In this document: one piece after another, positions 53,630-64,000 of the stretch
Position numbering within the stretch: position 1 is the first letter of the stretch
Layout: the number at the start of each line of letters is the position of its first letter
Assembly (NCBI GenBank): GCA_958450325.1
Contig: OY288257.1
Span: 60,775,938 to 60,839,937 of the forward strand
Length of the DNA stretch: 64,000 nucleotides
Reading direction: 5' to 3'
Source: Agrostemma githago
Taxonomy: Eukaryota; Streptophyta; Magnoliopsida; Caryophyllales; Caryophyllaceae
Translations under genes and position numbers: made by a program
Notes under the pieces: generated by a model
The model's input: the letters and a program-made list of their open reading frames with translations, nothing else
What the model was told of the DNA's origin: nothing
Database searches by the model: none

Positions 53630-55232
53630 ATTCGCACGGTAACTTGTAGAAATGTCTTTCGGTGTAATAAACGGTACGTAAGGTTTCAAAGGAATACTTT
53701 TAAAAGATATTCGACTAATTTTGTAGTAATACGTCGGATAGCGCAAATCTTCGATATATGTACTAGAAACTGAACTATTTAAGTGTTTTTTTAACAATTG
53801 TTAGTCATTTTATTATATACAAGTTCTATTTAGATGGGAGGAAAAATATCTTTTTTTTTTTAAATTACCTGAAACGACCGAATTTGAAGATTATTATTCA
53901 GGTTTTTCGAGCATATTTGGTCCTGAATTTAAATGACTTCAAATTCGCATAGTAACTAGTTTTTACATTATAGAAATGTCTCTAGGTAAAAGACGATATG
54001 TAAGGTTTCAAATAAACACATTTAAAAGATTTTCGACTATCTTTCGAGTAAAGTCGTATTAGCAGCACAAATCTTCAATATATATATACTAGAAACTGAA
54101 CTATTTAAAAGTTCTTTAACAATCGTCAATAATTTTAAGTTATACTGGTTGTGTTTATATGGCTAGCAAAGTGTCTCCCATTTTTCGAAAAATCACCTGA
54201 AACTGGTGAAAGCTATTACCCACGATTTTCGGACGATTTTATCCCAAAATTTAATGTCTCCAAATTCGAATAGTAACTCCAACATACATTGTAGAAATAT
54301 CTTAATGTAACAGAAGGTACGGATGATTTCAAATAAAACACTTAAAAACATTTAACTATCTTTCGAGCAACATTGGATTAACAAATCTTCGATATATACT
54401 AGAAACTAAGCTATTTTCGAGTTTTTTTAACAGTCTTCAATAATTTAAGTTATACGGGTCTATTTGGATGGCAAGAAAAATATCTCACAGTTTTTGGAAA
54501 TCACCTAAAATAATCGAATTTGAAGGCTATTATCCACGTTTTTCGGGCAGATTTGGTCCCGAAATTAAATATCTTCAAATTTGCACAGTAATTAGTTTTT
54601 ACATTATAGAAATGTCTTGGTGTAACAGACGGTACGAAAGGCTTCAAAAAACACATTTAAAAGACATTCGACTATATTTGGAGTAAAGTCGTATTAGCAC
54701 AAATCTTCGATATATATTCTACAAACTAAAATATTTAAGAGTTTTTTTAACAACCGTCAGTCATTTTATGTTATATTGGTCGTGTTTATATGGCTAGCAA
54801 GGTGTCTCTCATTTTTCGAAAAATCACCTGAAATTGGCGAATTTGAAGGTTATTATCTACGATTTTCGGACGATTTTATCCAATTTCATGTCTCCAAATT
54901 TGCACAGCAACTGCTTTATACAATGTAGAAATGTCTCGGTGTAACAGAAGAAACATATGGTTAGAAATAAACACATTTATAAGACATTTAACTATATAAC
55001 GTCGGATTTGAGTGAAATCATTGATAAATATACCTCAAACTAAACTATTTAAAAGTTTTTTCAATAAACTGTTGGTCATTTTATGTTATACGGATCTTAT
55101 TTAGATGACCAGCAAAATATCTCACATTTTACGAAAAGTGACCTAAAACGGGCGAATTTAAAGGTTATTATCCACGTTTTTTAGACCGATTTGGTCCCAA
55201 AATTAAATGTCTTTAAATTTGCACAGTAAATT
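53630..55232 (-). repeat. Tandem array of the same ~325-bp satellite, reverse orientation
   Basis: Reverse-complement units of the 47.5-49.6 kb satellite. GAAATGTCT-type landmarks occur near 53651, 53973, 54293, 54609 and 54926, with spacing of 316-322 bp, giving about five units. Shared pieces, read in reverse, are TAACAGAAGGTAC, CACAGTAACT, GGACCAAATTTGG-type, CACCTGAAA and CATTTTATGTTATA. Units here are more diverged from one another than in the forward array. The last recognisable piece is GCACAGTAAATT at about 55232. Confidence 0.85.
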
Positions 55233-55917
55233 AATCATGAGTCAGGACTTAATTACTATGTTAATCATGATTTACTTCTTTATGCTTTTCAACCAAAAAC
55301 GCACCATTTATAGGATATATATAGCAATCTTTAAAGATTTTTCTAAGCACATTTAGATGTTTTCATTGGTATAGAAAACTTTTTTTTTTGTATTTTAGTT
55401 GTTTTTATCGAGAAATATGCATTACTTTATTGAACTTGTACTTGTTACGATTTAAGTCTTTTTTTGACTTTTAATTAAAATATTCCTTACAAATAATATA
55501 AAAGACAACAAATGACTGAGACAGAGGGAGCTTGTGACAGACATTTTCGTCGTATTATAATAACGGGTTAGTATTGATCTATTTAGATAGATAGAGTAAA
55601 AGACAAAAAAAAAATGTTATTCCCAATGGAAATGATTTGTCATGAATATGATTCGACTAATTTACCAATAATATTGATTGTATACTCTCTGTCTTTATCA
55701 ATAGTTACCTATGTTAAATTTCTCATATAAAAAGCCAATAAATAACCGCATATTCCTTAAATATTACTCCGTACATATTTATCTTTAAACGCACACGACA
55801 CTTTTATTTAAGTATTATACATTCGTCTTTCGTCCTCTTTTAGTCTTGTCGTCTTGTCGATGTCTTATCTTATATTCGTCTTTCGTCCTCTTTTACACGA
55901 AAATTAGGCCTTCAATT
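55233..55917. other. Spacer 3' of the receptor kinase relic
   Basis: AT-rich. Weak Stowaway-like ends (GACAGAGGGAGC near 55520; ACTCTCTGTC near 55685) without clear pairing. It should include the old 3' UTR of the kinase gene. Confidence 0.45.
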
Positions 55918-58900
55918 CTAATTTCTAGCATTCAGAAGATTGTCTCTTGCTCCCTGAATTATGCTTCTAGCATCGACAATCTTCATTCTTTCGTGTGGCA
56001 AATGATTCGAGCACGACACTCCGACACTGATAACACAAGTAATGCATTCCACTTTTCGACTAAGATCATCATCGGCTTCTTCAAGAGTTGGGTCGACAAT
56101 TTGTAAGACTCGGTCAGGTAATGCCGCTTCTGCGTGCAAATGAAGGATGTATCCTTCATTGAACACGCTGTCGGTTGGACTCTTTCCTGTCATTAGCTCA
56201 AGTAGCAATATGCCGTAGCTGTAAACATCACCCTCTGTCGATGGCTCACTTCCCAGCCCGTACTCTGACATACAAAACCAATGACACGACTAATTAAACA
56301 GACAGAAAGATTTTTGGAGGCTACCAGGATTCGAGCACGCGACCTTAATGACAATACTACGAGTATTTAATTACCTGGAGCGGCATAGCCTATAGTGCCT
56401 CTGATTCCGATGCTACTACTTTTATTTGGATGTCGAGGTTGAGTAAGAAACCTTGCCAATCCGAAGTCCCCAACGTGAGCGACCATGTCATGATCGAGCA
56501 ATACGTTGCTTGGTTTCAAGTCGCAATGCACGATTGGAGTTTCACACTCGTGGTGGAGATAGATAAGTGCATGAGCCACATCAAACGCTAGATCCACCCT
56601 TTGCGCGAGGCTGAGGCTCATAACGTTTCCATTATTATCCGTTGTTGTTCCATGTAACCATCTGTCGAGACTTCCATTGGGCATGAACTCGTACACAAGT
56701 GCTCTGAATTCGTTCCTCAGGAGGTCGATACTTGAACAAACTGTTATGATGCTGACAAGATTACGATGACGGATATTCCTCAAGGCCTTACACTCTGCTA
56801 TAAAGCTCTTCGATGCACCTAGATGTTGCATGTCGAGAACTTTCACGGCGAACATTTTCCCGTCTAACACCCCTTTGAAAACGGACCCAAAAGAGCCCGT
56901 GCCAAGCAGGTTGCTCGAAGAAAATCCATTCGTGACTTTGCGTAGCATGTAGTACGACACTTTCGTGAATGTTTTGTCGTTCATTGAAGTTGATAACACG
57001 GCTGCCCGCCTATTCTTCTGTCCATAGACCAAATACAAGGCCAATACCACGGCCGAAACCCCAACCAATGTGCACATTGTCGAAACGACGACCACCTTCT
57101 TAATTCTGTTCTTTCGAATTGGTATTTCACTTTCGACACATTTGGGCAAACGTAGCACCGGCATTCCACCACAAAGTCGACTGTTACCATCGAGAAACAC
57201 TCCACTTGCATTCGCAAAAACTCCACTCATCGGAACCCTTCCTTCGAAATCATTGTAGGATAAATTTAGATATGCTAAGGGTAATCGAGACAAGTTGGCT
57301 GGTATTTGACCCGTCAGATGGTTTCGAGAGATGTCAACTTCTTCAAGGGCCGCCAAAGAAGCGAGCGACAATGGAATCGCTCCATGGAACGAATTCCCGT
57401 CCATATATAAGAATTGAAGCGAAAGACAGGCAGTGATACTATCAGGAAACACTCCTGACATGTTATTATTCGACACTTCGAAGTCGTTTAAATTCATTTG
57501 CTTACTGATTTCAACAGGCACTGACCCTTCCAGCCGATTCTCGGACAAGTAGACGAGAATAAACTGAGCAGCTCGGCCAAAGAGCTCGCGTGGGATGTCC
57601 CCGGAGAAGCGATTGTTAAGCAGTTTCAAGTATAGCAAGCTTTGACAGTTGCCAATGCTTTCGGGTATCCTCCCAGAGAAACGATTATTGTCCAAATAAA
57701 GAACGCTGAGGCGCGACAAGTTTCCAATTGAAACGGGGATTGTACCCGTTAGTCCATTCGAAAACAAAGCTAGAACTTGTAACTTCTGAAGCGACCCAAG
57801 ATCACGAGGTAGGGACCCCGACAAACGGGTGTTGTACACGCCTAAATGCTCGATATTCCGAAGATTTGTCACTCCATCAGGAATCGTTCCACTAATCGAA
57901 TTATCCCCGACGTTCAAAAACGTGAAAGTCGTAGACAGATTAGCTATCGATTTGGGTAATATTCCCGAAAAATCATTACCCGACAACGACAGGATTTCTA
58001 ATTGACTGCAGTTAACTAATGTCGTTATAAAATGAGTGTCGCCCACGAGATGGTTTGCTGATAGATCCAAACGCGACAGCTCAGAAAAAGAGCTGAAATC
58101 ACGAGGAACGATCCCTGTAAACCCGTTCTGCCATAGCTCAAGAAGCTCGAGCCGGGTAAGATTTGTTATACTGACGGGTATTGACCCGGTAAAATTGTTT
58201 CCGTCGAGGTTCAGCTACTGTAGATTAGGAACACTGAATCCCATATTCGCTGGCAGCTCCCCGTGAAGCTGATTCATTGGAAAATCAAGGTATTGAATCG
58301 ACGAGATATTGAAAATAGACGCGGGCACCACTCCAGACAGTCGATTTGCTCCGACTGCAATTGTAGTTAGCCTCCGGAACTTACCAATATCGTTAGGGAT
58401 AACTCCTGTAAACGCGTTCAAAGCGACAGACAACGTAACCAGGGAAGTAAGATTTCGTACGACATCAAAAAGCGAGCCTGTGAGATTGTTTTGTTTAACC
58501 AAAAGGTGTTCGAGATTCACCAAAGCTCGTAACCCAACTGGCAATTCTCCCTCGAGTTTGTTGAAACCCAAGTAGAGATATCTAAGACGAACACAACGCG
58601 ATATATTGTTGGGAATCGTGCCTGTGAGTGTGTTGTTCTGAAGTCATAGTTCAGTCAGCCTGAATAGGTTACCTAACTGATTGGGGATCTCACCGTAGAG
58701 GGTGTTATTACAAAGGTTGATGACTCGAAGGAAGCTCAGGTTTCCTATGTACGGAGATATCGATCCTGTCAGTCCTCTCGAGCTCAAATCGAGTACAGTC
58801 ACTCTCCTATGTCTTCGGCCGCAAGTAATCCCTTCCCAATGACAATGATGCACAGTGTTATTCCATGAGTCGGGATGTTTGGTTAGTTGGGCTTTGATGG

Positions 58901-59054
58901 ATAGTAATGCAACTCGGTCAGTCTCGTTGGAAATGGAATTTCCAACATTTCCAACGAGACTGAAACTAGCCACATTTTGGATCGCGAGGATAAATATGAG
59001 GAAAAACGCGAAAGTTGAAGGATTTTGTTGGGTTTTGAAGCGAATTGATTTCAT
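55918..59054 (-). pseudogene. LRR receptor-like kinase (subfamily XII, EFR/Xa21-like) with two in-frame stops
   Basis: Exon 1 is 59054-56375, an intron 56374-56265 has GT-AG ends, and exon 2 is 56264-55918; 1008 codons plus stop. Order: signal peptide (FAFFLIFILAIQNVASFS), an LRR cap (DRVALLSIKAQL, NNTVHHCHWEGITC), about 20 LRRs, a cap Cys region (NSRLCGG), a transmembrane helix (VVVSTMCTLVGVSAVVLALYL) and the kinase. Kinase motifs: GTGSFGSVFKG, AVKVLD, HCDLKPSNVLL, GDFGLARF. Cys before the catalytic Asp marks a non-RD kinase, typical of pattern-recognition receptors. The frame is constant throughout, but TGA (58644-58646, in an early LRR) and TAG (58215-58217, in a mid LRR) interrupt it. A complete product is not expected from this allele. 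The segment from the second stop onward is intact. Confidence 0.9.
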
Positions 59055-60125
59055 TTTGTGTGATTGATATGGTCGATATATAACTTCTAATCTCTCGATT
59101 ATATAGACAATCGTCAAGTCACGTACAACGGTACAAGTGCTTAAATCATGATTAATTCTTTGATTTTGTAATGTTTAATTAAGGTAATTAAAAACTTTTC
59201 AACGCACGCGAGAAGTTTGTATTGGCGCAGAGAAAGATTACTAACTTTATTGAATATATATATATAGTGAGTGAACTAAACTACCCGCCATCAAAGGGGA
59301 ATTGTTGCAATTTGGTTAATTTCGAAGAAGGTTCGGGGTGATGGTTTCATCAATGGTTTTTTTTTTTTCAACGAAGAACGTACTACCTGTTAGTCGCATT
59401 ACACAAAGAGATATTCGAACCTAAAACTTACTGTCCAGGATACCTAGTGTTAGCCACTAGATTAAGACTTTTTAGCCGTGATTATTTCAGATGCGACCAC
59501 AGCGGCTACTTTACCCTCCCCTTTCACCTCTGCACTAGTAAACAATGATGCTATTAATTCATCGGCATATCATGGTCGACAATACGAAAACATAAGCTAT
59601 CTAAGCTAACCAACTTCGTAATTAATTACCTTCGCGATCATTATAAACGCTTGGCGTCAAGATTTGCTTAAACAAGGTCATTATTGGGACATTCCGGTAC
59701 TCTACGTGCCTGAAAACGACAAGAAAAAAAAACTGAGTAGGAAGTCGGACTTAGGTCTTGTTCTTTGCGGCTCCCTTCAGTTTAGTTCAATTCAGCAGCA
59801 TTAAGTTTATTTTTATCTTAACCACTTTAGTTCACTTTAACAAAAACAAATGATAGAGTATAATTTACCTGCAAATTTTACCGGACTCAGCATCAAAGTA
59901 GTACTCCGTATATGCGGTACCTAAAATTCATACAAGTAGTAAACGAATTGAACTAAAGTAAATTATTGACTGACGCATAGAAAAAAAAATGTAAATTATT
60001 GATCAGGATATAGAGGAAGCATGGTCAAAGACATACCAGAGAGTACGGGTTTCCAAGGCAAAGATAATATAAAGCCGTATCGCCAGTGAAGAATTCCCTT
60101 GTCCTGAAATTGGCACTCATATAGT
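59055..60125. other. Upstream region of the receptor kinase relic
   Basis: AT-rich. A TATATATATATAG run near 59255-59270 could have served as the TATA region. A SINE lies at 59357-59474. Degenerate CAGTTTAGTTCAATTCAG-type sequence is seen near 59775. No gene is supported. Confidence 0.5.
59357..59474 (-). mobile_element. tRNA-derived SINE copy
   Basis: Reverse-complemented: GTCTTAATCTAGTGGCTAAC (A box), TTTAGGTTCGAATA (B box), GTAATGCGACTAAC and a poly(A) end. Same family as 62827. Confidence 0.7.
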
Positions 60126-60666
60126 CAGTGGCGAATCCAGGAATTTCGAGATGGGGGTGATAAAAAAATTATAACGTAAAAAATAACACACAAATAATTG
60201 AGTTCAGTTTAGTTCTGATTAGTGCAGTTCAGTTTAGACAGATCAATTCAGTTTCGATTAGTTCTGTACTTCAATTCAGTTTATATCTATCCAGTTTAGT
60301 TTAATTCAGTTCAAATCATTTAAATAGAGTTCGGCTTAACTAACTAAACACTCCATAAAGTAACTAAACATAACAAAAAACTAACCGCAAACTTTATACT
60401 ACAGTATAAAAAAAATCAAAGTATTCTCGACTAATATAAAAGTGTCAATACATACACATTATCAAACTAATTTCTCAATTTCACATAATCACATAGTGTA
60501 TCATACTAATACACTATTAGAATATCGGTAATGCCCATCATCCCAAGTTTTCATATTTTCAATTTTTTAAAATTATTAATTTCTCATTTGTGCATTTTTT
60601 CTAATTTCCTAGTACACAAGTACACATCTCGTTTAATGAAATAAAAAATATCACTAATTCTCTAGT

Positions 60667-60984
60667 TGATAAAATATAAAAGGATTTGTATTATTGTAAC
60701 TTCTTGACTTTCTTTCTTAATTATGAATACAAACATAAACTCATATTTATAGTATCCGTATCTAACTTAAACTAGCAAACTAAATCATATCTCACACAAT
60801 ATTATTCTATTGCGTGTTTCCTAATCTTCACACAATATTGTCCTATTGCGTGTTTCCTAAACCTTCCCGCAACATTGTCCTATTGCGTGTTTCCTAAACC
60901 TTCACGCAATATTGTCCTATTGCGTGTTTCCTAAACCTACTCGGATACCGTACTACAGTATCCTCCATTACCTATACTCTATTA
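60667..60984 (-). repeat. 3' LTR of the TRIM, with four 37-bp hairpin units
   Basis: From about 60790 four tandem 37-bp units occur. Each contains an inverted repeat of the form CACGCAATA/TATTGCGTG with a 6-nt loop; some arms carry a mismatch. Confidence 0.9.
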
Positions 60985-61609
60985 TCCCCCTCAAACTCAT
61001 GGTAATTTTTAAAATTTCCATGAGTTTGCACAAATTAAAAAAAATTCCAATATCTTTGATCTTTGATATCTTCGAAGGTGATGTCATGAGGATGATCTTT
61101 GGACCGTTCCCGTTCCCCTTCAATTTTTCGTCACCATTTGTCTATGGTACGATAATACGATATTCCTTTATCGTAAATTTAAAAAAACTGATAACTTCGA
61201 TCTTCATTGCTCTCTTCTCCACGGTGGCATATAGACTCTTCCGGCTAAAATTCGAACGAGGTTTCCGACTCGTCGATGATTAAACGTCAAGTTTTCTACT
61301 TGACAATTTCAGACGGTAAACTTTCCGCCAATTTAAATTGCTTGAGAACCTTCTCGAACTCATAGCAAATTCACAAACGCCATAGAAAAATTGTCAACCT
61401 CACATCTACGGGAGAATGAGGTATTGTGGAATACGAATTCAGAGGGGAAATAGGAGTTTTTTATTTTTAAAAAAACTACATTAAAAACAAGTTTTTTTTT
61501 CTTTTTGTGTGTGTGAATATCAATGAACAAATCCCGTCGGTGGGTGCCGTATTTTCAACCCACCGGCAGGGCAACGGAAGGTTTATTTTGTTGTCCTCAA
61601 GAATCGAGA

Positions 61610-61622
61610 GGCTCTGATACCA
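61610..61622 (-). other. Primer binding site of the TRIM
   Basis: Minus strand TGGTATCAGAGCC, complementary to the initiator tRNA-Met 3' end, directly next to the 5' LTR. Confidence 0.9.
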
Positions 61623-61932
61623 TGATAAAATATAAAAGAATTTGTATTATTTTAACTTCTTAACTTAATTACGAATACAAACATAGACTCATATTTATAG
61701 TATCCGTATCTAACTTAAACTAGGAAACTAAATCATATCTTACACAATAATATTCTATTGCGTGTTTCCTAATCTTCACACAATATTGTCCAATTACGTG
61801 TTTCCTAATCCTTCACGCAATATTGTCCTATTGCGTGTTTCCTAATCCTTCACGCAATATTGTCTTATTGCGTGTTTCCTAAACTTACTCGGATACCGTA
61901 CTACGGTATCCTCCATTACCTATACTCTATTA
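61623..61932 (-). repeat. 5' LTR of the TRIM, with four 37-bp hairpin units
   Basis: Matches the left LTR with scattered substitutions and small deletions, and carries the same four hairpin units (about 61740-61890). The divergence is visibly higher than between the Tat LTRs, so this is an older insertion. Confidence 0.9.
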
Positions 61933-62211
61933 CTAGTTAATTCCCTACATAAGTACACATCTCAAATGTTCAATAAAATAAAAAACATCTCTAACTCTCG
62001 AGTTTTTTTTATAAAGTAATGTTTAAAAAACAAATAATTATCGAAATAGAGTTTGTGTCAAAGTAATTATTAAAAATGGGTCCAGGTAGGATCGAGTATG
62101 AGTAAGTTGTGGTTCGGTTTGGAAACCGCTATTTCACGTAAGTGGAGAAACTAGCAACCCGGGTACCCATAAAAAAATTGGGAAGAAAAAAGAGTTTGAA
62201 GTTCAAATGGC

Positions 62212-62267
62212 AATTTGAACCCCTGACCTCTTGAGTGAGGAATTCTATGAATTCAACTCTACCATTC
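62212..62267 (-). other. tRNA-like module inside hAT-3 (A and B box)
   Basis: On the minus strand TGGTAGAG (A box region, about 62267-62257) is followed by GGGTTCAAATT (B box, 62222-62212) and then pyrimidine/T-rich sequence. It is not a convincing tRNA gene. Confidence 0.5.
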
Positions 62268-62826
62268 CACCCAAATAACTATGCTAATGCATCTTTACAT
62301 CCATTCATATGTATATACATGTCCTTTTTTAACTTGATTTTTTCCTAAAATAATGGGGGTGAGGAGTCACCCCCATCACCCCCTTTAAAATCGCCATTGC
62401 ATATAGTACATCAGTTAGTCTCCTTGTGATGTCGTAATTTTATAACAGGTCAAATATTTATTCATTTAGATTAAAAAAATAGATAATTAGGTTAAAAGTT
62501 GTACTCAAGTTGAACAAACTAGCCTAGGACACCCACCTCAATCATGAACCTAATTAGGGCAGGATAGTGTAGCCTAAGACTTGTGGTGAACTCAAAGAAA
62601 TATATTTTTACATCGCCTCTAATTAAAATATTTTTACAGATAATATTAAAAAAATAGATGATGGAGACGGAAATATGTACCTCAAAATTTTCCCACTTTG
62701 TGAATACGAAGTTTAATTTTAGAACAAGAGAACTAAGGAGACGTTTGGTTAAGGGGTACAGGAAAGGGATTCAACATATTTCAATCCCTATGTAGTTGTT
62801 TGTTTACTTCATAAAAATAAATTTGA

Positions 62827-62954
62827 ACCGAAGATGTCTTAGCCTAGTGGTTAGGATTAGGTGCTCTGAGACAGTAGGTCTCAGGTTCGAATCCTCCCCT
62901 CCCCCTATATTGTAATGCGACTAAGTGCGCTCTTCGATGGACCAAAAAAAATAA
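62827..62954 (+). mobile_element. tRNA-derived SINE, best-preserved copy
   Basis: Body of about 128 bp with TTAGCCTAGTGGTTAGG (A box), TCAGGTTCGAATCCTCC (B box), ATATTGTAATGCGACTAAGT and an A-rich tail. It is flanked by a 14-bp target duplication AAAAATAAATTTGA (62813-62826 and 62955-62968). Four more diverged copies are in the window. Confidence 0.88.
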
Positions 62955-63180
62955 AAAAATAAATTTGACTTCTTTTTAATTAATACCCTCTAAACTAGTA
63001 ATCAATACCCCAGGATCTTTTTTTAATCAATACCCCTAGGATCTTACACTCTTAAGGTTATCGCTCGGCTAGTGTTTTTAGACATCAAATAAACTTGTCA
63101 CCACTTTATATAATTAAATTTGAAATACTGCATGGACTGAGATGGAACACTTAAAATAATTTAAAATTATGCCTCACGAA

Positions 63181-63950
63181 TTAGAGGACCAGGATGGTTA
63201 ATTTGTTCACCAAATGCACTAAAAATTTGACCACATCCCATCTTGGACAAAGACTAAACTTCAAAAGATCAATATATTTTATTGATCCACCACCTTCACC
63301 TTCAACAATTCTATATCGGGCCGTATTTAATAAAGATACGCCATCGTCAAGGACACAGATTCTAATTTTCCCAGGGTTATAACTTTTATTGACCCAACGT
63401 TGATAAATTAGGTTACCCAGAATGGGTCCCAAATATGCAACAAGAAGAATCTCAGCCTTCTTACTTGTGGGATCAGCCTTATCCCACATGGAGAAAGCCA
63501 CTGCATTGACTAAACACAGTCCAATGTTATAAACGTTATCACTCAGAACATTCTCAAGTGCCAATTCTAATCCCAAAGCCTACATCAAAACTCCAATTAA
63601 TGAAATCACGTAAAAAAAATGACACTATTTCCCAATGGAAGAAAAAGACTGGACACTCACAGCACCAAGACTAATGATAAACAGAATGCCCTGCGGACCA
63701 TTGCCCATTGTTCTATAAAATTTGGGAGACTCTTTGATGACAGGGATAAAAACTCCAAAAAAAGAAGTGAAAAACAACGACCAATTCTGACCAAACGACA
63801 TGATATTTTAAATACCTTAGTTGCATTTATGGAAACAGAGGTACCAATAACCCCACTAGGACGAAAATCATCCAGAAATTGGTTTGACGACGGAGACCTT
63901 TTAAATGCAGATTCATTTTCAAGTTTTTTAGGTGGTTTTGTTCGAAGTTT
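63181..63950 (-). pseudogene. Unrecognised multi-pass membrane protein, second main copy, disrupted
   Basis: Minus-strand relic of the same family as 52300-52870. From about 63920 a soluble N-terminal segment can be read (SAFKRSPSSNQFLDDF, then GVIGTSVSINATK). Hydrophobic segments, PKFYRTMGNGPQGILFIISL, GLELALENVLSDNVYNIGL, NAVAFSMWDKADPTSKK and a C-terminal tail (RICVLDDGVSLLNTARYRI) follow. A TGG-to-TAG change before GLELALENV (63577-63579) and at least one frameshift upstream break it. The C-terminal part (63181-63576) is open and longer than in the other copies. Function is unknown. Confidence 0.55.
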
Positions 63951-64000
63951 TTGAGGTTGGTTTTGTCAAATTCATGAGGTGTAATGTGTCTGTGTTTGCA

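Larger units (their letters stand above)
60667..61932 (-). mobile_element. TRIM-type miniature LTR retrotransposon, 1.27 kb
   Basis: LTRs 60667-60984 and 61623-61932 are flanked by the 5-bp target duplication CTAGT (60662-60666 and 61933-61937). A Met-initiator PBS (minus TGGTATCAGAGCC, 61622-61610) directly abuts the right LTR, and a purine tract (minus GAGGGGGA) abuts the left one, so the element is on the minus strand. The 640-bp interior has no gag or pol. In + orientation the LTR runs TG...TA rather than TG...CA. Confidence 0.93.
60126..62399. mobile_element. Non-autonomous hAT element (hAT-3), hosting a TRIM insertion
   Basis: The left end is CAGTGGCGAATCCAGG. The right end, reverse-complemented, is CAATGGCGATTTTAAAGG. 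A perfect 8-bp target duplication, CATATAGT, flanks it (60118-60125 and 62400-62407). About 1.0 kb belongs to the hAT itself; the rest is the TRIM at 60667-61932. No transposase was seen. An inward-pointing tRNA-like module lies about 130 bp inside the right end. Confidence 0.9.

Noticed and set aside
60912..61283. 123-codon ORF on the + strand in the TRIM
   Set aside because: It runs across the 3' LTR boundary and opposite to the element's orientation. No motif was recognised.

Overview
The window is nuclear DNA from a flowering plant. A spliced cytosolic ribosomal protein gene with a plant-type promoter, three EXORDIUM-like genes, a non-RD LRR receptor kinase relic and many plant transposon classes all point to a eudicot. 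The recurring TACGGAGTA octamer and the Stowaway ends suggest, weakly, a beet/spinach-type Caryophyllales genome. No organelle, bacterial or viral segment was seen.

Layout. (1) 0.5-5.2 kb: RPS6 (six coding exons, +) converges on an EXORDIUM-like gene (-). (2) 7.7-10.8 kb: a truncated Copia element that keeps gag and protease only. (3) 12.9-28.65 kb: a three-level nest. A poly(A) retroposon (14-bp target duplication) is split by a non-autonomous hAT element (8-bp duplication), which is split by a 13.8-kb Tat/Ogre-type Ty3/Gypsy element (5-bp duplication). The Gypsy element carries a 33-unit array of a 75-bp hairpin repeat and two antisense reading frames, each behind its own TATA box. (4) 30.8-41.4 kb: two near-identical EXORDIUM-like genes from a recent duplication, separated by a CACTA element with an intact TNPA-like gene and a gutted TNPD gene. 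A further copy of the upstream module, without a gene, lies at 43.3 kb. (5) 43.7-47.5 kb: remnants of SIRE-like Copia and Tekay-like Gypsy elements, with a second hAT inserted. (6) 47.5-55.2 kb: two arrays of one ~325-bp satellite in opposite orientation, flanking ~4 kb with fragments of an HMA-domain gene and of an unrecognised membrane-protein family. (7) 55.9-59.1 kb: an LRR-XII receptor kinase gene with two in-frame stops. (8) 60.1-62.4 kb: a third hAT with a TRIM element nested in it. (9) 63.2-64 kb: another decayed copy of the unrecognised membrane-protein gene.

Functional genes are few: RPS6 (translation) and the EXORDIUM-like genes (secreted, cell-wall/growth related). The rest is transposons and gene relics. 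The most novel-looking observations are three non-autonomous hAT elements, each with an inward-pointing tRNA-like module near one end; the inverted satellite arrays bracketing captured gene fragments; the hairpin-rich arrays inside LTR elements; and the antisense genes in the Tat element. Boundaries, target duplications, PBS sites and exon junctions were read by eye. No alignment or database search was run.
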